The translations under genes and the position numbers were made by a program. From Galbitalea sp036495225 (GTDB lineage Bacteria; Actinomycetota; Actinomycetes; Actinomycetales; Microbacteriaceae): a stretch of DNA of 24,204 nt. Shown one piece after another: positions 1-7,068 of the stretch (within the stretch, counting starts at the first letter, position 1; every line of letters starts with the position of its first letter). The stretch is taken from contig DASXNG010000085.1 of the NCBI GenBank assembly GCA_036495225.1, forward strand, positions 1 through 24,204, given 5' to 3'. The notes beneath the pieces are model-generated. The model was not told the DNA's origin. It did not search any database and saw only the letters and a program-made list of their open reading frames with translations.

Positions 1-607
1 GAGAATGGAATGCAAACGGGGCCTTGCCGCGGACCCCGTGGAGGAGAATTTCGTGGCTGCCGCGGAAATAATTGCCGAGGCCCATGTAGTACTTGTCCCA
101 AACGAGGGTCGTCTTATAGGCGAACCCCCAAGCAGCCACAACCTCTAGGGCTGCGGGAAGTGCATTTGACGTCGTCCAGAGCAGAAGAGTCGCGTCGTCC
201 GCGACGAGATCAGCAACTGGCATGGCCTTGATCTGCTCGACGCTCATCAGGTCGTATTTGCTGATCGCTCCACGACGCGCGCCGGTCTGCCCCTGGGTCC
301 ATGGTGGGTCCGCGTAGATGACCCGGAATCGTTTCGGCGTATCCGGCTTCTTGATGTGATTGCTTGCGATGCGTCCCTCCTCCTCTGCCGTCGCGAGAGT
401 TCTGCGCGTCAGAGGTCTGGTTATGGGCCAGCTCGCGGACGGTTGCAACCGTCCGTCCGGCCGGGACGCCGAACGACGTGCCGACCGATTCGACGGACCG
501 CTATCGGGGATGCAGCGTGCGTCGGTTTGCCGCTTTCTGTGCGGACGGTTCGTCGTCGTGAAATTCACAACGACTGTCTGATTCGAAGGCTTCTGGAATG
601 TCGTCAT
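1..607 (-). CDS. MT-A70 family adenine-specific DNA methyltransferase, 3' end beyond window
   Basis: The frame is open from an ATG at 605-607 to the window edge, giving 202 residues with no stop. Residues 96-103 read RVIYADPPW; DPPW (100-103) is the catalytic motif of MT-A70-type N6-adenine methyltransferases. Downstream residues such as TLLLWTTSNALP (140-151), the GF..KTTLVWDK stretch (161-172) and GSHEILLHGVRG (183-194) follow the usual order of the family. Such enzymes transfer a methyl group from SAM to adenine and are common in phages, plasmids and genomic islands. The first ~85 residues are unusual: a low-complexity Arg/Ser/Pro-rich basic extension with no recognisable fold. The ATG overlaps the stop of the upstream VWA-like gene (ATGA, 604-607), which supports this start and translational coupling. 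The fold assignment is firm. DNA as substrate, rather than RNA, is inferred from family habit. Confidence 0.85.
   Translation of the reverse strand, partial: MTTFQKPSNQTVVVNFTTTNRPHRKRQTDARCIPDSGPSNRSARRSASRPDGRLQPSASWPITRPLTRRTLATAEEEGRIASNHIKKPDTPKRFRVIYADPPWTQGQTGARRGAISKYDLMSVEQIKAMPVADLVADDATLLLWTTSNALPAALEVVAAWGFAYKTTLVWDKYYMGLGNYFRGSHEILLHGVRGKAPFAFHS
437..454. repeat. Perfect 18-bp palindrome inside the methyltransferase 5' coding region
   Basis: GGACGGTTGCAACCGTCC is a perfect palindrome with 9-bp arms and no spacer. It lies within the part of the methyltransferase gene that codes for its low-complexity N-terminal extension. It could be a dimeric-protein binding site, a methylation or recognition target, or chance in GC-rich DNA. 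No function can be assigned from the sequence. Confidence 0.5.
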
Positions 608-1377
608 GAGCGCGACCCCCTCGCGGTTTCGAAGCCGGGGGACAGCGGAGGGATCGATGGTCGCGTGCGGTCTGCGTGGACTGCCGACAGGCGTCGGCCG
701 CGCCTAGTCGCGGTCAGGGAGCGATGAATTGCGGCGGCCAGCGCGCCAGGTGGATCCTCATACTGGACCCGCGTGATCGTGATGTTCTCGCCGCTCAAGT
801 CATTCGGTGGCTCAGCGTTCAACACGACGGCATGGATCTTGCCCGGGAATCCGGCGAGCCGCGCGAACACCGCGCTGGAGTCCAGATCGGTGAGCTCGAA
901 GTCGGAGAGGATGGTGAACCGCACGTCGTGGTCAGGATGAGCCGCGGCGATGCGTTCGGCTTCGTCGAGCGATGGCCCAAGGTCACTGCTGCCGAGTGCG
1001 TCTGACGGAACGCGCAGCGCGACCTTCAGGCTCCGGAGTGATCGGTTCGAGTGCAGTGGCACCACGGGTGTATTCCCGACGCTGGGTTGGTCGAAGTGGA
1101 TGATCGCGGCCTTTGGTCGTGCACTCACGCACCACGCAGCCACCGCCTCGAGGGCGTGCTCGACTTCGCGGAACCGGTTGCCGATCGGATCAGTACCGCC
1201 TGACGAATTGACCGACCCCGAGTGGTCGAAGTCGAAGATATCGAGGCAAGGCCGGCTCGGGTCGAGTCCGGGCCAACCCAGGTCAGCCCACTCGGTCCTG
1301 CCGGGGTCCGGATCGAGGACGGCGATCGGCGAGAGCCCGCCAGGCTGGAGAGCTGCTGGCTGTAGTCGGATGCTCAC
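604..1377 (-). CDS. von Willebrand factor A-like (VWA/MIDAS) protein, accessory
   Basis: This encodes 257 residues, starting at GTG 1375-1377, which overlaps the stop of the upstream gene (GTGA, 1374-1377). A longer reading to 1476 exists, but the overlap favours the short start. Residues 45-56 read CLDIFDFDHSGS: a hydrophobic strand ending in DHSGS, matching the DxSxS metal-ion site (MIDAS) of VWA domains. Further strands fit the Rossmann-like fold: AAIIHFD (90-96), RFTILSDFE (153-161, the usual loop aspartate) and KIHAVVLN (180-187). VWA proteins usually act as metal-dependent protein-interaction modules in complexes with membrane or ATPase partners. There is no signal peptide. The gene lies between a membrane-protein gene and a DNA methyltransferase gene, with 4-bp overlaps on both sides, so the three are probably one translation-coupled operon. 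I do not recognise a named family; its role is unknown. Confidence 0.75.
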   Translation of the reverse strand: MSIRLQPAALQPGGLSPIAVLDPDPGRTEWADLGWPGLDPSRPCLDIFDFDHSGSVNSSGGTDPIGNRFREVEHALEAVAAWCVSARPKAAIIHFDQPSVGNTPVVPLHSNRSLRSLKVALRVPSDALGSSDLGPSLDEAERIAAAHPDHDVRFTILSDFELTDLDSSAVFARLAGFPGKIHAVVLNAEPPNDLSGENITITRVQYEDPPGALAAAIHRSLTATRRGRRLSAVHADRTRPSIPPLSPGFETARGSRS

Positions 1378-2498
1378 TTGCTCATGCCTCCCTTTCGTGG
1401 AGCGCGACCCACAACGGATGAACCTGCACCTGGTCCGTGCCCGGCTATGCCTGGGTTTCGGCGCAGAATGCCCCACTTCATTGAGCGGACCCGATACTTT
1501 GCTGCGTTCCCGCGCTCAACGTGTTCCGCGATGATCGAACCCGCCTCTGCGGCGGACGCTCGGTGGCGCTGCCACGATTTGTCGTGCGCAAGTTCCTGAT
1601 GCCGGGCGACGGTCTTCTCGTAGTCGTGGTTGGCGTTCTCAATCTGATCGGCAATCTCGTCCGCGTACATGTAGGACTCGATGAATGAGGCCGCAGCAAT
1701 TGCGACCGCGATGCAGCCGTACACCACTCCGACCAACGGACCTTGGATGCTGAATCGCAGCGCGTAGATGGCGACGCCAATCAGGATTGCGACGGAAATT
1801 GAGACACCGATCATGCCGCGCACGATGCCAACGCCGTGATCCACCGCAGCGAATAGGTGCTGGAACGGCACCTGCTTCTCGGTCAAGGATCCAACGTCAC
1901 GCGCTCGTCGTCGTGCTGATCGCAAATCGCGGATCTGCGACCCGGTAAGTCCGGCCACGACGGTTGCGACTGCCGCACTGACGGACATGACGATCGCAAT
2001 CACGACGATCTCGCCGCCCCAAATGGCAGCGGTGCTGATCCCCGCGATGTCACCCAGCAAGAACCCGCTCTTCGCGGCGTAGTGGAACAGCTTGGTGTTG
2101 GGCGGACGGTGTCGAAACGGAGCGAGCGCTTCCGTTGTGTCCGCGACTCGCGTTGCAGCCGAATCGATCACTGCGCTGTGACCCGTCAGCAGGTGTTCTG
2201 CGACGGAAGCGGCAGGGGCAAGTTCGCTGCAGTGCACCGCCGCGGAGCGAGCCTCTACCAGGCCCGAGGCTGTCCAGAGCGGCGCTTGTTCGGCCTCAAG
2301 CTCGTCGTACTCTTGCTCGACCCACAGATGCGCGATGTTTTCGGGCTGCACAACCGCCGATGCTTGGTCGACGCGTTGGAGTGCCACTTGCTCCGCCAGT
2401 GCTGCCTGCACGCCGGCGGCGGCATAGCTGTCCAGTTTCTTCCTGCTTACACAGGCCCAGTCCTCGACCGGGGGCACCAAGTTTGCGCTTGCGATCAT
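1374..2498 (-). CDS. Multi-pass membrane protein with C-terminal coiled coil, unknown function, accessory
   Basis: From ATG 2496-2498 this gives 374 residues. The N-terminal ~135 residues are soluble and Ala/Glu-rich. Hydrophobic segments follow at about 143-165, 164-184, 228-247 and 255-278 (three or four helices, two hairpins), separated by a very basic loop (RDLRSARRRARD, 190-201). Residues 279-325 are charged and helical, probably a coiled coil, followed by a basic tail. It is the first gene of the coupled trio with the VWA-like and MT-A70 genes. The start is uncertain: the first ~10 residues are read from DNA that, on the other strand, belongs to the broken DUF1345 gene, so the original 5' end may have been lost or replaced at the junction. 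A still longer frame reaches 2549. No family was recognised. Confidence 0.6.
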   Translation of the reverse strand: MIASANLVPPVEDWACVSRKKLDSYAAAGVQAALAEQVALQRVDQASAVVQPENIAHLWVEQEYDELEAEQAPLWTASGLVEARSAAVHCSELAPAASVAEHLLTGHSAVIDSAATRVADTTEALAPFRHRPPNTKLFHYAAKSGFLLGDIAGISTAAIWGGEIVVIAIVMSVSAAVATVVAGLTGSQIRDLRSARRRARDVGSLTEKQVPFQHLFAAVDHGVGIVRGMIGVSISVAILIGVAIYALRFSIQGPLVGVVYGCIAVAIAAASFIESYMYADEIADQIENANHDYEKTVARHQELAHDKSWQRHRASAAEAGSIIAEHVERGNAAKYRVRSMKWGILRRNPGIAGHGPGAGSSVVGRAPRKGGMSK

Positions 2499-2799
2499 CG
2501 GAGTCGCCAGTCTTGCCCTGTCTTGGGGGCTGGTGCACACGTTGTACACCCTTCGCTACGCGGTGCTGTATTACGCAGATCCGCAAAAGCCGATCGATTT
2601 CAAGCAGAAGGAGGATCCGCGCTATCTCGACTTCGCGTATGTCGCCTTCACGATCGGCGCGACCTTTCAGGTCTCAGACACAGACCTCCAGTCGAGCGTC
2701 ATCCGTGTGACGGCGCTCAAGCACGCGCTGCTGTCGTACCTGTTCGGCGCGGTCATACTCGCGGCCGCGGTCAACATCGTCGCGGGACTCGGCGGTTAA
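2465..2799 (+). pseudogene. DUF1345 membrane protein, C-terminal half only (5'-truncated)
   Basis: The frame translates to the C-terminal half of a DUF1345 integral membrane protein. It has ALSWGLVHTLYTLRYAVLYY, then ID, DFAYVAFTIGATFQVSDTDL and a last membrane helix (HALLSYLFGAVILAAAVNIV), ending at TAA 2797-2799. Family members are about 200-220 residues; only ~110 are left. Upstream the frame loses similarity around 2465-2475 and meets a stop at 2425-2427. The first in-frame start-like codon is GTG 2533, in mid-helix. This is a truncated remnant, with the missing half replaced by the minus-strand accessory genes. DUF1345 function is not known. Confidence 0.8.
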
Positions 2800-2942
2800 C
2801 GACCTGGTCGCCTCCGGAAGCCAGCTCGCCCGTGGTGCGCAAATGCTACGTCGGCATCCACCGCAACGAAAGCACTTGTCGCAAATCCCCGAACGAACTG
2901 GGCTGGAAGCAACACATCAGACAACGTCGAAGGAGCACAACA

Positions 2943-3443
2943 ATGTTCGAACACCTGAACACCCCGCAGGAGCTTTTCAGCTACAAGCTGGGGTCCGCCC
3001 TCACGATGGAGCAGGACTCGCTCGAAATGCTTGGCACGCTCGAGGAGACGACAACTCGTCAGGAGTTGAAGGAGCTCTTCCGCGCGCATGCCGAGGAGAC
3101 ACGTCACCAAATCAGCAACCTGGAGCAGTGCTTCAAGCTGCTGGGAGAGAACGTCAATGAGTCACCATCGCCGACGACAAAGGGCCTCGCAAAGGAAGGC
3201 AAGTCGACGGCGGCCAAGACCGACGAGAGCATCGTTGACGTTGTTTTGGTCAGCGGAGGGCTTGAGACCGAGCGCTACGAAATGGCGGTCTACGAGACGC
3301 TCATGACTGCTGCGAAGGCCAGCGGCGCGGCCGAAATTGGCGCGCTCCTCAAAGAGAACTACGACCAGGAGGTTGCTGCCAGCGACAAACTCATCGCTGC
3401 GGGCGAACGGATCGCCAGCACCACCATCGGCTCAGCGGCCTAG
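2943..3443 (+). CDS. DUF892 (YciE-type) ferritin-like stress protein
   Basis: This encodes 166 residues starting at ATG 2943, preceded by AAGGAG (2930-2935) at 7-nt spacing. The opening MFEHLNTPQELFSYKLGSAL and the helical Glu/His-rich pattern (EQDSLEML near 23-30, HAEETRHQISNLEQ near 49-62, ETERYEMAVYETL, NYDQEVAASDKL) are typical of DUF892/YciE four-helix ferritin-like proteins. This family is linked to general stress responses and may bind a metal pair, but the biochemistry is poorly known. A longer frame extends upstream to 2082 without homology and is ignored. The gene precedes a DUF7218-like gene by 37 bp on the same strand, so they are probably co-transcribed, and it lies beside the NHEJ genes. 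The 143-bp gap upstream holds only the ribosome binding site as far as I can see. Confidence 0.88.
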   Translation: MFEHLNTPQELFSYKLGSALTMEQDSLEMLGTLEETTTRQELKELFRAHAEETRHQISNLEQCFKLLGENVNESPSPTTKGLAKEGKSTAAKTDESIVDVVLVSGGLETERYEMAVYETLMTAAKASGAAEIGALLKENYDQEVAASDKLIAAGERIASTTIGSAA

Positions 3444-3480
3444 GAATCTCCTTCCGGTGGTCGCAGGGAAGGAGAAGAAA

Positions 3481-3747
3481 ATGCCGAACAACCGCACCGC
3501 ATCGCTCAAGAAGCCAAAGCTGTACGAAGACCTCCGCAAGGATGGCAACTCCAAGGAGAAGGCCGCGCGCATCTCGAACGCAGTGGCGGCTCGAGGGCAG
3601 AAGGCCGTGAGTGGTAAGGGTGGCGAATCCGGCTCGTACGACGACTGGACCGTGCCCGAGTTGCGCAAGCGCGCGAAGGAACTGGGGCTGAAAGGCTATT
3701 CGGGACTGCCGAAGGCCAAGCTGATCAGCAAGATCAGGAACTCCTGA
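3481..3747 (+). CDS. Small DUF7218-like protein with C-terminal Rho_N/SAP-like helix-extended-helix
   Basis: This encodes 88 residues with a strong ribosome binding site (GGAAGGAGAAG) just before ATG 3481. The N-terminal half, including KPKLYEDLRKDGNSKEKAARISNA (split here by position 11-34), matches the short DUF7218/ChaB-like module common in actinobacteria. Residues 55-87 (WTVPELRKRAKELGLKGYSG, then PKAKLISKIRN) match a Rho-termination-factor N-terminal or SAP-like nucleic-acid-binding motif. It is Lys/Arg-rich and soluble, and probably binds DNA or RNA. It follows the DUF892 gene and overlaps the 3' end of ku convergently by 14 bp. A stress or DNA-repair accessory role is inferred from position only. 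Confidence 0.8.
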   Translation: MPNNRTASLKKPKLYEDLRKDGNSKEKAARISNAVAARGQKAVSGKGGESGSYDDWTVPELRKRAKELGLKGYSGLPKAKLISKIRNS

Positions 3748-4591
3748 CCGCCTTCTTGCGCGAGGCAGGCGCTCTCGACTTCGTGGCCGACGAGGCGGGT
3801 CGTGACTTACGGCTCGCCTCAACGCTGCGCTTGAGCGCCTCCATCAGGTCGAGGACCTCGCCTCCGCCGGATTCTGCCGGCTCCTCGCCGAATGTCTCCT
3901 CTGTTGACATGTCATCCCCCTTCTCGAGCTTGGCCTCGATGAGCTGACGCAGCTGCGCCTGGTAGTCGTCGGTGAACTTCTCTGGTGAGAAGTCGGTCGC
4001 GTAGGAGTCCACTAATTGCGCGCTCATCTTGAGTTCGGCGTCCGTCACCCGTACCTGCTCCTTCAGACTGGGGAAATCGGCCTCGCGCACCTCGTCGTCC
4101 CAGAGCAGCGATTGCAGCATCAGGGCCTTGCCGTGCGTGCGAAGCGCACCCAGACGCGTCTTCTGGCGAAGTGCGAAGTGCACGATCGCAGTGCGGTCGG
4201 TTTCCTCGAGGGTCTTCCGCAATAGCACGTACGATTTCGGCGACTTCGAATCGGGCTCGAGGTAGTAGCTGCGGTCGAACATGATCGGGTCCAGTTGATC
4301 GCTCGGCACAAACTCGACGACGTCTATCTCGCGACTGCGCTCCTCCGGCAGGCTTTTCAGGTCTTCATCGGTCAGGATGACGGTGCGGTCGCCATCGTCA
4401 TATGCCTTGTCGATGTGCTCGTACTCGACGATGCGCCCGCAGATTTCGCATCGTCGCTGGTACTTGATGCGACCGCCGTCCTTGTCATGCACCTGATGAA
4501 GTGCGACGTCGTGGTCCTCGGTCGCGCTGTAGACCTTAACCGGCACGTTCACGAGACCGAACGTGATCGCGCCCTTCCAGATTGATCGCAT
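3734..4591 (-). CDS. ku: Non-homologous end-joining protein Ku
   Basis: This encodes 285 residues, full length for bacterial Ku. The opening MRSIWKGAITFGLVNVPVKV, followed by YSATEDHDVALHQVH, is diagnostic. A CxxC pair (C48, C51 in RRCEICGRIV) and the core segment near 115-185 (YYLEPD, then the LRKTLEET region) are present. The C-terminus ends in a basic Ser/Ala/Arg/Lys tail of ~30 residues, like the DNA-binding extensions seen in other Ku proteins. As a homodimer it encircles broken DNA ends and recruits LigD, whose gene lies divergently 74 bp away. No clear ribosome binding site is seen before the ATG. Its 3' end overlaps the DUF7218-like gene by 14 bp. Confidence 0.96.
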   Translation of the reverse strand: MRSIWKGAITFGLVNVPVKVYSATEDHDVALHQVHDKDGGRIKYQRRCEICGRIVEYEHIDKAYDDGDRTVILTDEDLKSLPEERSREIDVVEFVPSDQLDPIMFDRSYYLEPDSKSPKSYVLLRKTLEETDRTAIVHFALRQKTRLGALRTHGKALMLQSLLWDDEVREADFPSLKEQVRVTDAELKMSAQLVDSYATDFSPEKFTDDYQAQLRQLIEAKLEKGDDMSTEETFGEEPAESGGGEVLDLMEALKRSVEASRKSRPASSATKSRAPASRKKAVRSS

Positions 4592-4630
4592 GGTTCAATG
4601 GAGCCACTCCGACGCGAGGACGTCAAGGGC

Positions 4631-4665
4631 TGGTCAACCGGGCAATCAGCGGAAACCATAGAGCT
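4631..4665 (+). promoter_or_regulatory. Candidate promoter of ligD, near-leaderless
   Basis: TGGTCA (4631-4636, 4 of 6 to TTGACA) and AACCAT (4654-4659) are 17 bp apart, and the hexamer ends 6 nt before the ligD ATG at 4666. No convincing ribosome binding site precedes that ATG. The -10 match is weak at its first base. Confidence 0.35.
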
Positions 4666-6102
4666 ATGGCGACGAAGAAGAGCGACGACCAGACCGTCAG
4701 CATCGATGGGCACCGCCTCAAACTCACCAATCTCGACAAGGTGATGTACCCGGCCACCGGCACGACGAAGGCCGACATCTTCGCCTACTACGCGGCGGTG
4801 GCGCCGTACATGATTCCGCACGTGCGCGACCGCGCGGCGACGCGCAAGCGCTGGGTGAACGGGGTGGGCACCGAGACGAAGCCCGGGATGATGTTCTTCC
4901 AGAAGAACCTGGACGACACCACTCCCAGTTGGGTCAGGCGCCGCAGGATCGAGCACAAAGACCATGCGAATGAGTACCCGCTCGTCAACGACCTCGCAAC
5001 GCTCACCTGGCTCGCGCAGATCGCTGCACTCGAAATTCACGTGCCGCAGTGGCAGTTTGGGCGCACCGGGGTGCAGCACAATCCCGACCGATTCGTGCTC
5101 GACCTCGATCCCGGGCCGGGCATGGACCTCACCGACTGCGCTGAGGTTGCGCGGCTCGCGCGAGACATCCTGAAGGGCATGGGCCTCGATCCGCTGCCGG
5201 TGACCAGCGGGTCAAAGGGCATCCACCTTTACGCGGCGCTCGACGGAAAGCAGAACAGTGACCAGGTCGCCGCCTTTGCGCACGAGCTCGCGCGATCACT
5301 GGAGGCGGACCATCCCGACCTGATTGTCAGCGACATGAAGAAATCCCTGCGCGAGGGCAAGGTACTGGTGGACTGGAGCCAGAACAACGGCAACAAGACC
5401 ACTGTCGCGCCCTATTCGCTTCGCGGAAGAATGCGCCCCACGGTTGCTGCACCGAGGACCTGGCGCGAACTCGCATCAGCTTCGCTCGCGCAGCTCGACT
5501 TCGAACAAGTCATGAAACGAGTGAAGACGAAGCCCGACCCTCTCGGGGAGCTTGCTCACTCGCCCGAGAAGCAGCTCGAACCAACACCGGAGCACATGGC
5601 GACGTTCATCAGCACGCCCGCCGCGAAAGATCGGCTCGAGAAATATCGCAGCAAACGGGACGCGTCGAAGACACCGGAACCGGTGCCGGCCGGCCGGGCT
5701 GCAAGCAGTGATGGACATTCCTTCGTCATTCAGGAGCACCACGCATCCCGCCTGCACTGGGATTTTCGGCTCGAACACGACGGAGTGCTCGTCAGTTGGG
5801 CGCTGCCGAGGGGCGTGCCAACCGACGTCAAGAAGAATCACCTCGCGGTTCAGACGGAGGATCACCCACTCGAGTATGGAACGTTCGAAGGTGACATTCC
5901 GAAGGACGAATACGGCGGAGGCCACGTCGACATCTGGGATGCCGGTACCTACGAACTCGAGAAGTGGCGGGAGGGCAAAGAGGTCATCGCCACCTTGCAT
6001 GGCGAGAAGCATGGCACGCACAAGTACGCGCTCATCCATACCGGCGGTGAAGGAAAAGCCGACCAGAACTGGCTCATCCACCTGATGAAAGACCAGCCGT
6101 GA
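4666..6102 (+). CDS. ligD: LigD polymerase (primase-like) plus 3'-phosphoesterase protein
   Basis: This encodes 478 residues. Residues ~10-290 are the archaeo-eukaryotic primase-like LigD polymerase domain, with the metal motif LDLDPG (D146, D148), the SGSKGIHLY stretch (181-189) and a third acidic site in VDWSQN (D236). Residues ~350-475 are the 3'-phosphoesterase domain: QEHHASRLHWDFRLEHDG supplies H358, H364, D366 and R368, and EDHPLEY supplies H400 and Y404. Together they fill gaps and trim 3' ends during NHEJ. I chose ATG 4666 because the product begins where LigD polymerase domains begin; the upstream in-frame start at 4582 adds unrelated sequence over the ku promoter region. In mycobacteria these domains are fused to a ligase. 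Here the ligase is a separate ORF overlapping by 4 bp (GTGA, 6099-6102). Confidence 0.93.
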   Translation: MATKKSDDQTVSIDGHRLKLTNLDKVMYPATGTTKADIFAYYAAVAPYMIPHVRDRAATRKRWVNGVGTETKPGMMFFQKNLDDTTPSWVRRRRIEHKDHANEYPLVNDLATLTWLAQIAALEIHVPQWQFGRTGVQHNPDRFVLDLDPGPGMDLTDCAEVARLARDILKGMGLDPLPVTSGSKGIHLYAALDGKQNSDQVAAFAHELARSLEADHPDLIVSDMKKSLREGKVLVDWSQNNGNKTTVAPYSLRGRMRPTVAAPRTWRELASASLAQLDFEQVMKRVKTKPDPLGELAHSPEKQLEPTPEHMATFISTPAAKDRLEKYRSKRDASKTPEPVPAGRAASSDGHSFVIQEHHASRLHWDFRLEHDGVLVSWALPRGVPTDVKKNHLAVQTEDHPLEYGTFEGDIPKDEYGGGHVDIWDAGTYELEKWREGKEVIATLHGEKHGTHKYALIHTGGEGKADQNWLIHLMKDQP

Positions 6103-7049
6103 AGGCGATGCTCGCGACGCTAGGCGATGCGAGCGACATCGACGAGTCCGAAGACGACTGGGCCTTCGAAATGAAGTGGGATGGCATTCGCGCCATCGCG
6201 ACCGTGGCGAACGGCGCGGCACACTTCGTCACGCGCAACGGAATTGACGCAACCGTGACGTATCCGGAGCTCGCCGAAGTGGGCTCGCTTGTGGACGGCG
6301 AGGCTGTACTCGACGGGGAGATCGTTGCGCTCGACGAGGCCGGAAGGCCCGACTTCGGGCTGCTGCAACAGCGCATGAAGCTGACCAAGAAGTCGGATGT
6401 CGAGCCCGCTGCGCGACGGGTGCCAGTGCAGTACCTGATTTTCGACATCCTCGAATCCGAGGGAAAGGATGTCACAGCAGAAACCTACGACGAACGAAGG
6501 GCGCTCCTCGCGCGGCGGGTTCAGTCCAGCGGACACATCCACGTGCCGCCCGCCTTCGAGGGCGACCTCGCCGCGGCATTCGAGTCCAGTCGGCAGCTGC
6601 ACCTGGAAGGGGTGATGGCCAAGCGTCGAGACAGTACCTATGCGAGCGGACGGCGTTCCCGAGCCTGGATCAAAATCAAGCACCACAAAACGCAGGAGGT
6701 CATCGTCGCTGGCTGGCGCCCGGGAAACGGTCGGCGCGAAAATACCGTCGGCTCGCTGCTCCTCGGCATTCCGACGCCATCCGGTCTGCGTTACGTCGGG
6801 CGCGTCGGCACGGGATTCAGTGACCGAGACCTCGACGAACTGACCGGGCAATTGTCGCGGATGTCGCGTAAGACGAGCCCGCTCTACGACGTGCCGTCTG
6901 CCGACGCGCGAGACGCCCACTGGGTCAAACCCACCCTCGTCGGTGAGGTCGAGTTCGCCGAGTGGACGTCGGCCGACCGGCTGCGCCAACCCTCGTGGCG
7001 TGGATGGCGCACCGACAAGTCGCCGGGGGATGTCGTGAGAGAAGGCTGA
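6099..7049 (+). CDS. ligD: ATP-dependent DNA ligase (LigD ligase domain as a separate protein)
   Basis: This encodes 316 residues starting at GTG 6099-6101, overlapping the stop of the polymerase-phosphoesterase gene. Motif I is EMKWDGIRA with the adenylated lysine K26. Other nucleotidyltransferase motifs follow: LDGEIVALD (motif III region), EGVMAKR (motif IV) and WIKIKH (motif V). A C-terminal OB-fold region ends in PSWRGWRTDKSPGDVVRE, the usual end of LigD ligase domains. It seals nicks after Ku-dependent end processing. All ligase motifs are intact, so the split from the upstream ORF looks like a functional split gene, made together by translational coupling. A sequencing frameshift at 6097-6102 is the alternative. 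Confidence 0.92.
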   Translation: MKAMLATLGDASDIDESEDDWAFEMKWDGIRAIATVANGAAHFVTRNGIDATVTYPELAEVGSLVDGEAVLDGEIVALDEAGRPDFGLLQQRMKLTKKSDVEPAARRVPVQYLIFDILESEGKDVTAETYDERRALLARRVQSSGHIHVPPAFEGDLAAAFESSRQLHLEGVMAKRRDSTYASGRRSRAWIKIKHHKTQEVIVAGWRPGNGRRENTVGSLLLGIPTPSGLRYVGRVGTGFSDRDLDELTGQLSRMSRKTSPLYDVPSADARDAHWVKPTLVGEVEFAEWTSADRLRQPSWRGWRTDKSPGDVVREG

Positions 7050-7068
7050 GTGGCAGGATTGGCCAGGG

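Noticed and set aside
1378..1476. Longer N-terminus for the VWA-like protein
   Set aside because: The extension overlaps the upstream gene extensively and has Arg-rich shadow composition. The GTGA overlap at 1374-1377 gives a normal coupled start.
2455..2481. CCGGGGGCACCA at the junction as a tRNA 3' end (attachment site)
   Set aside because: The preceding bases do not form a T-loop (no GTTCGANNC) and no acceptor or anticodon arm can be built.
2082..2942. Plus-strand frame running into the DUF892 gene from 2082
   Set aside because: The upstream part has biased composition, no homology, and is antisense to the accessory membrane-protein gene. The DUF892 gene has its own ATG with a good ribosome binding site.
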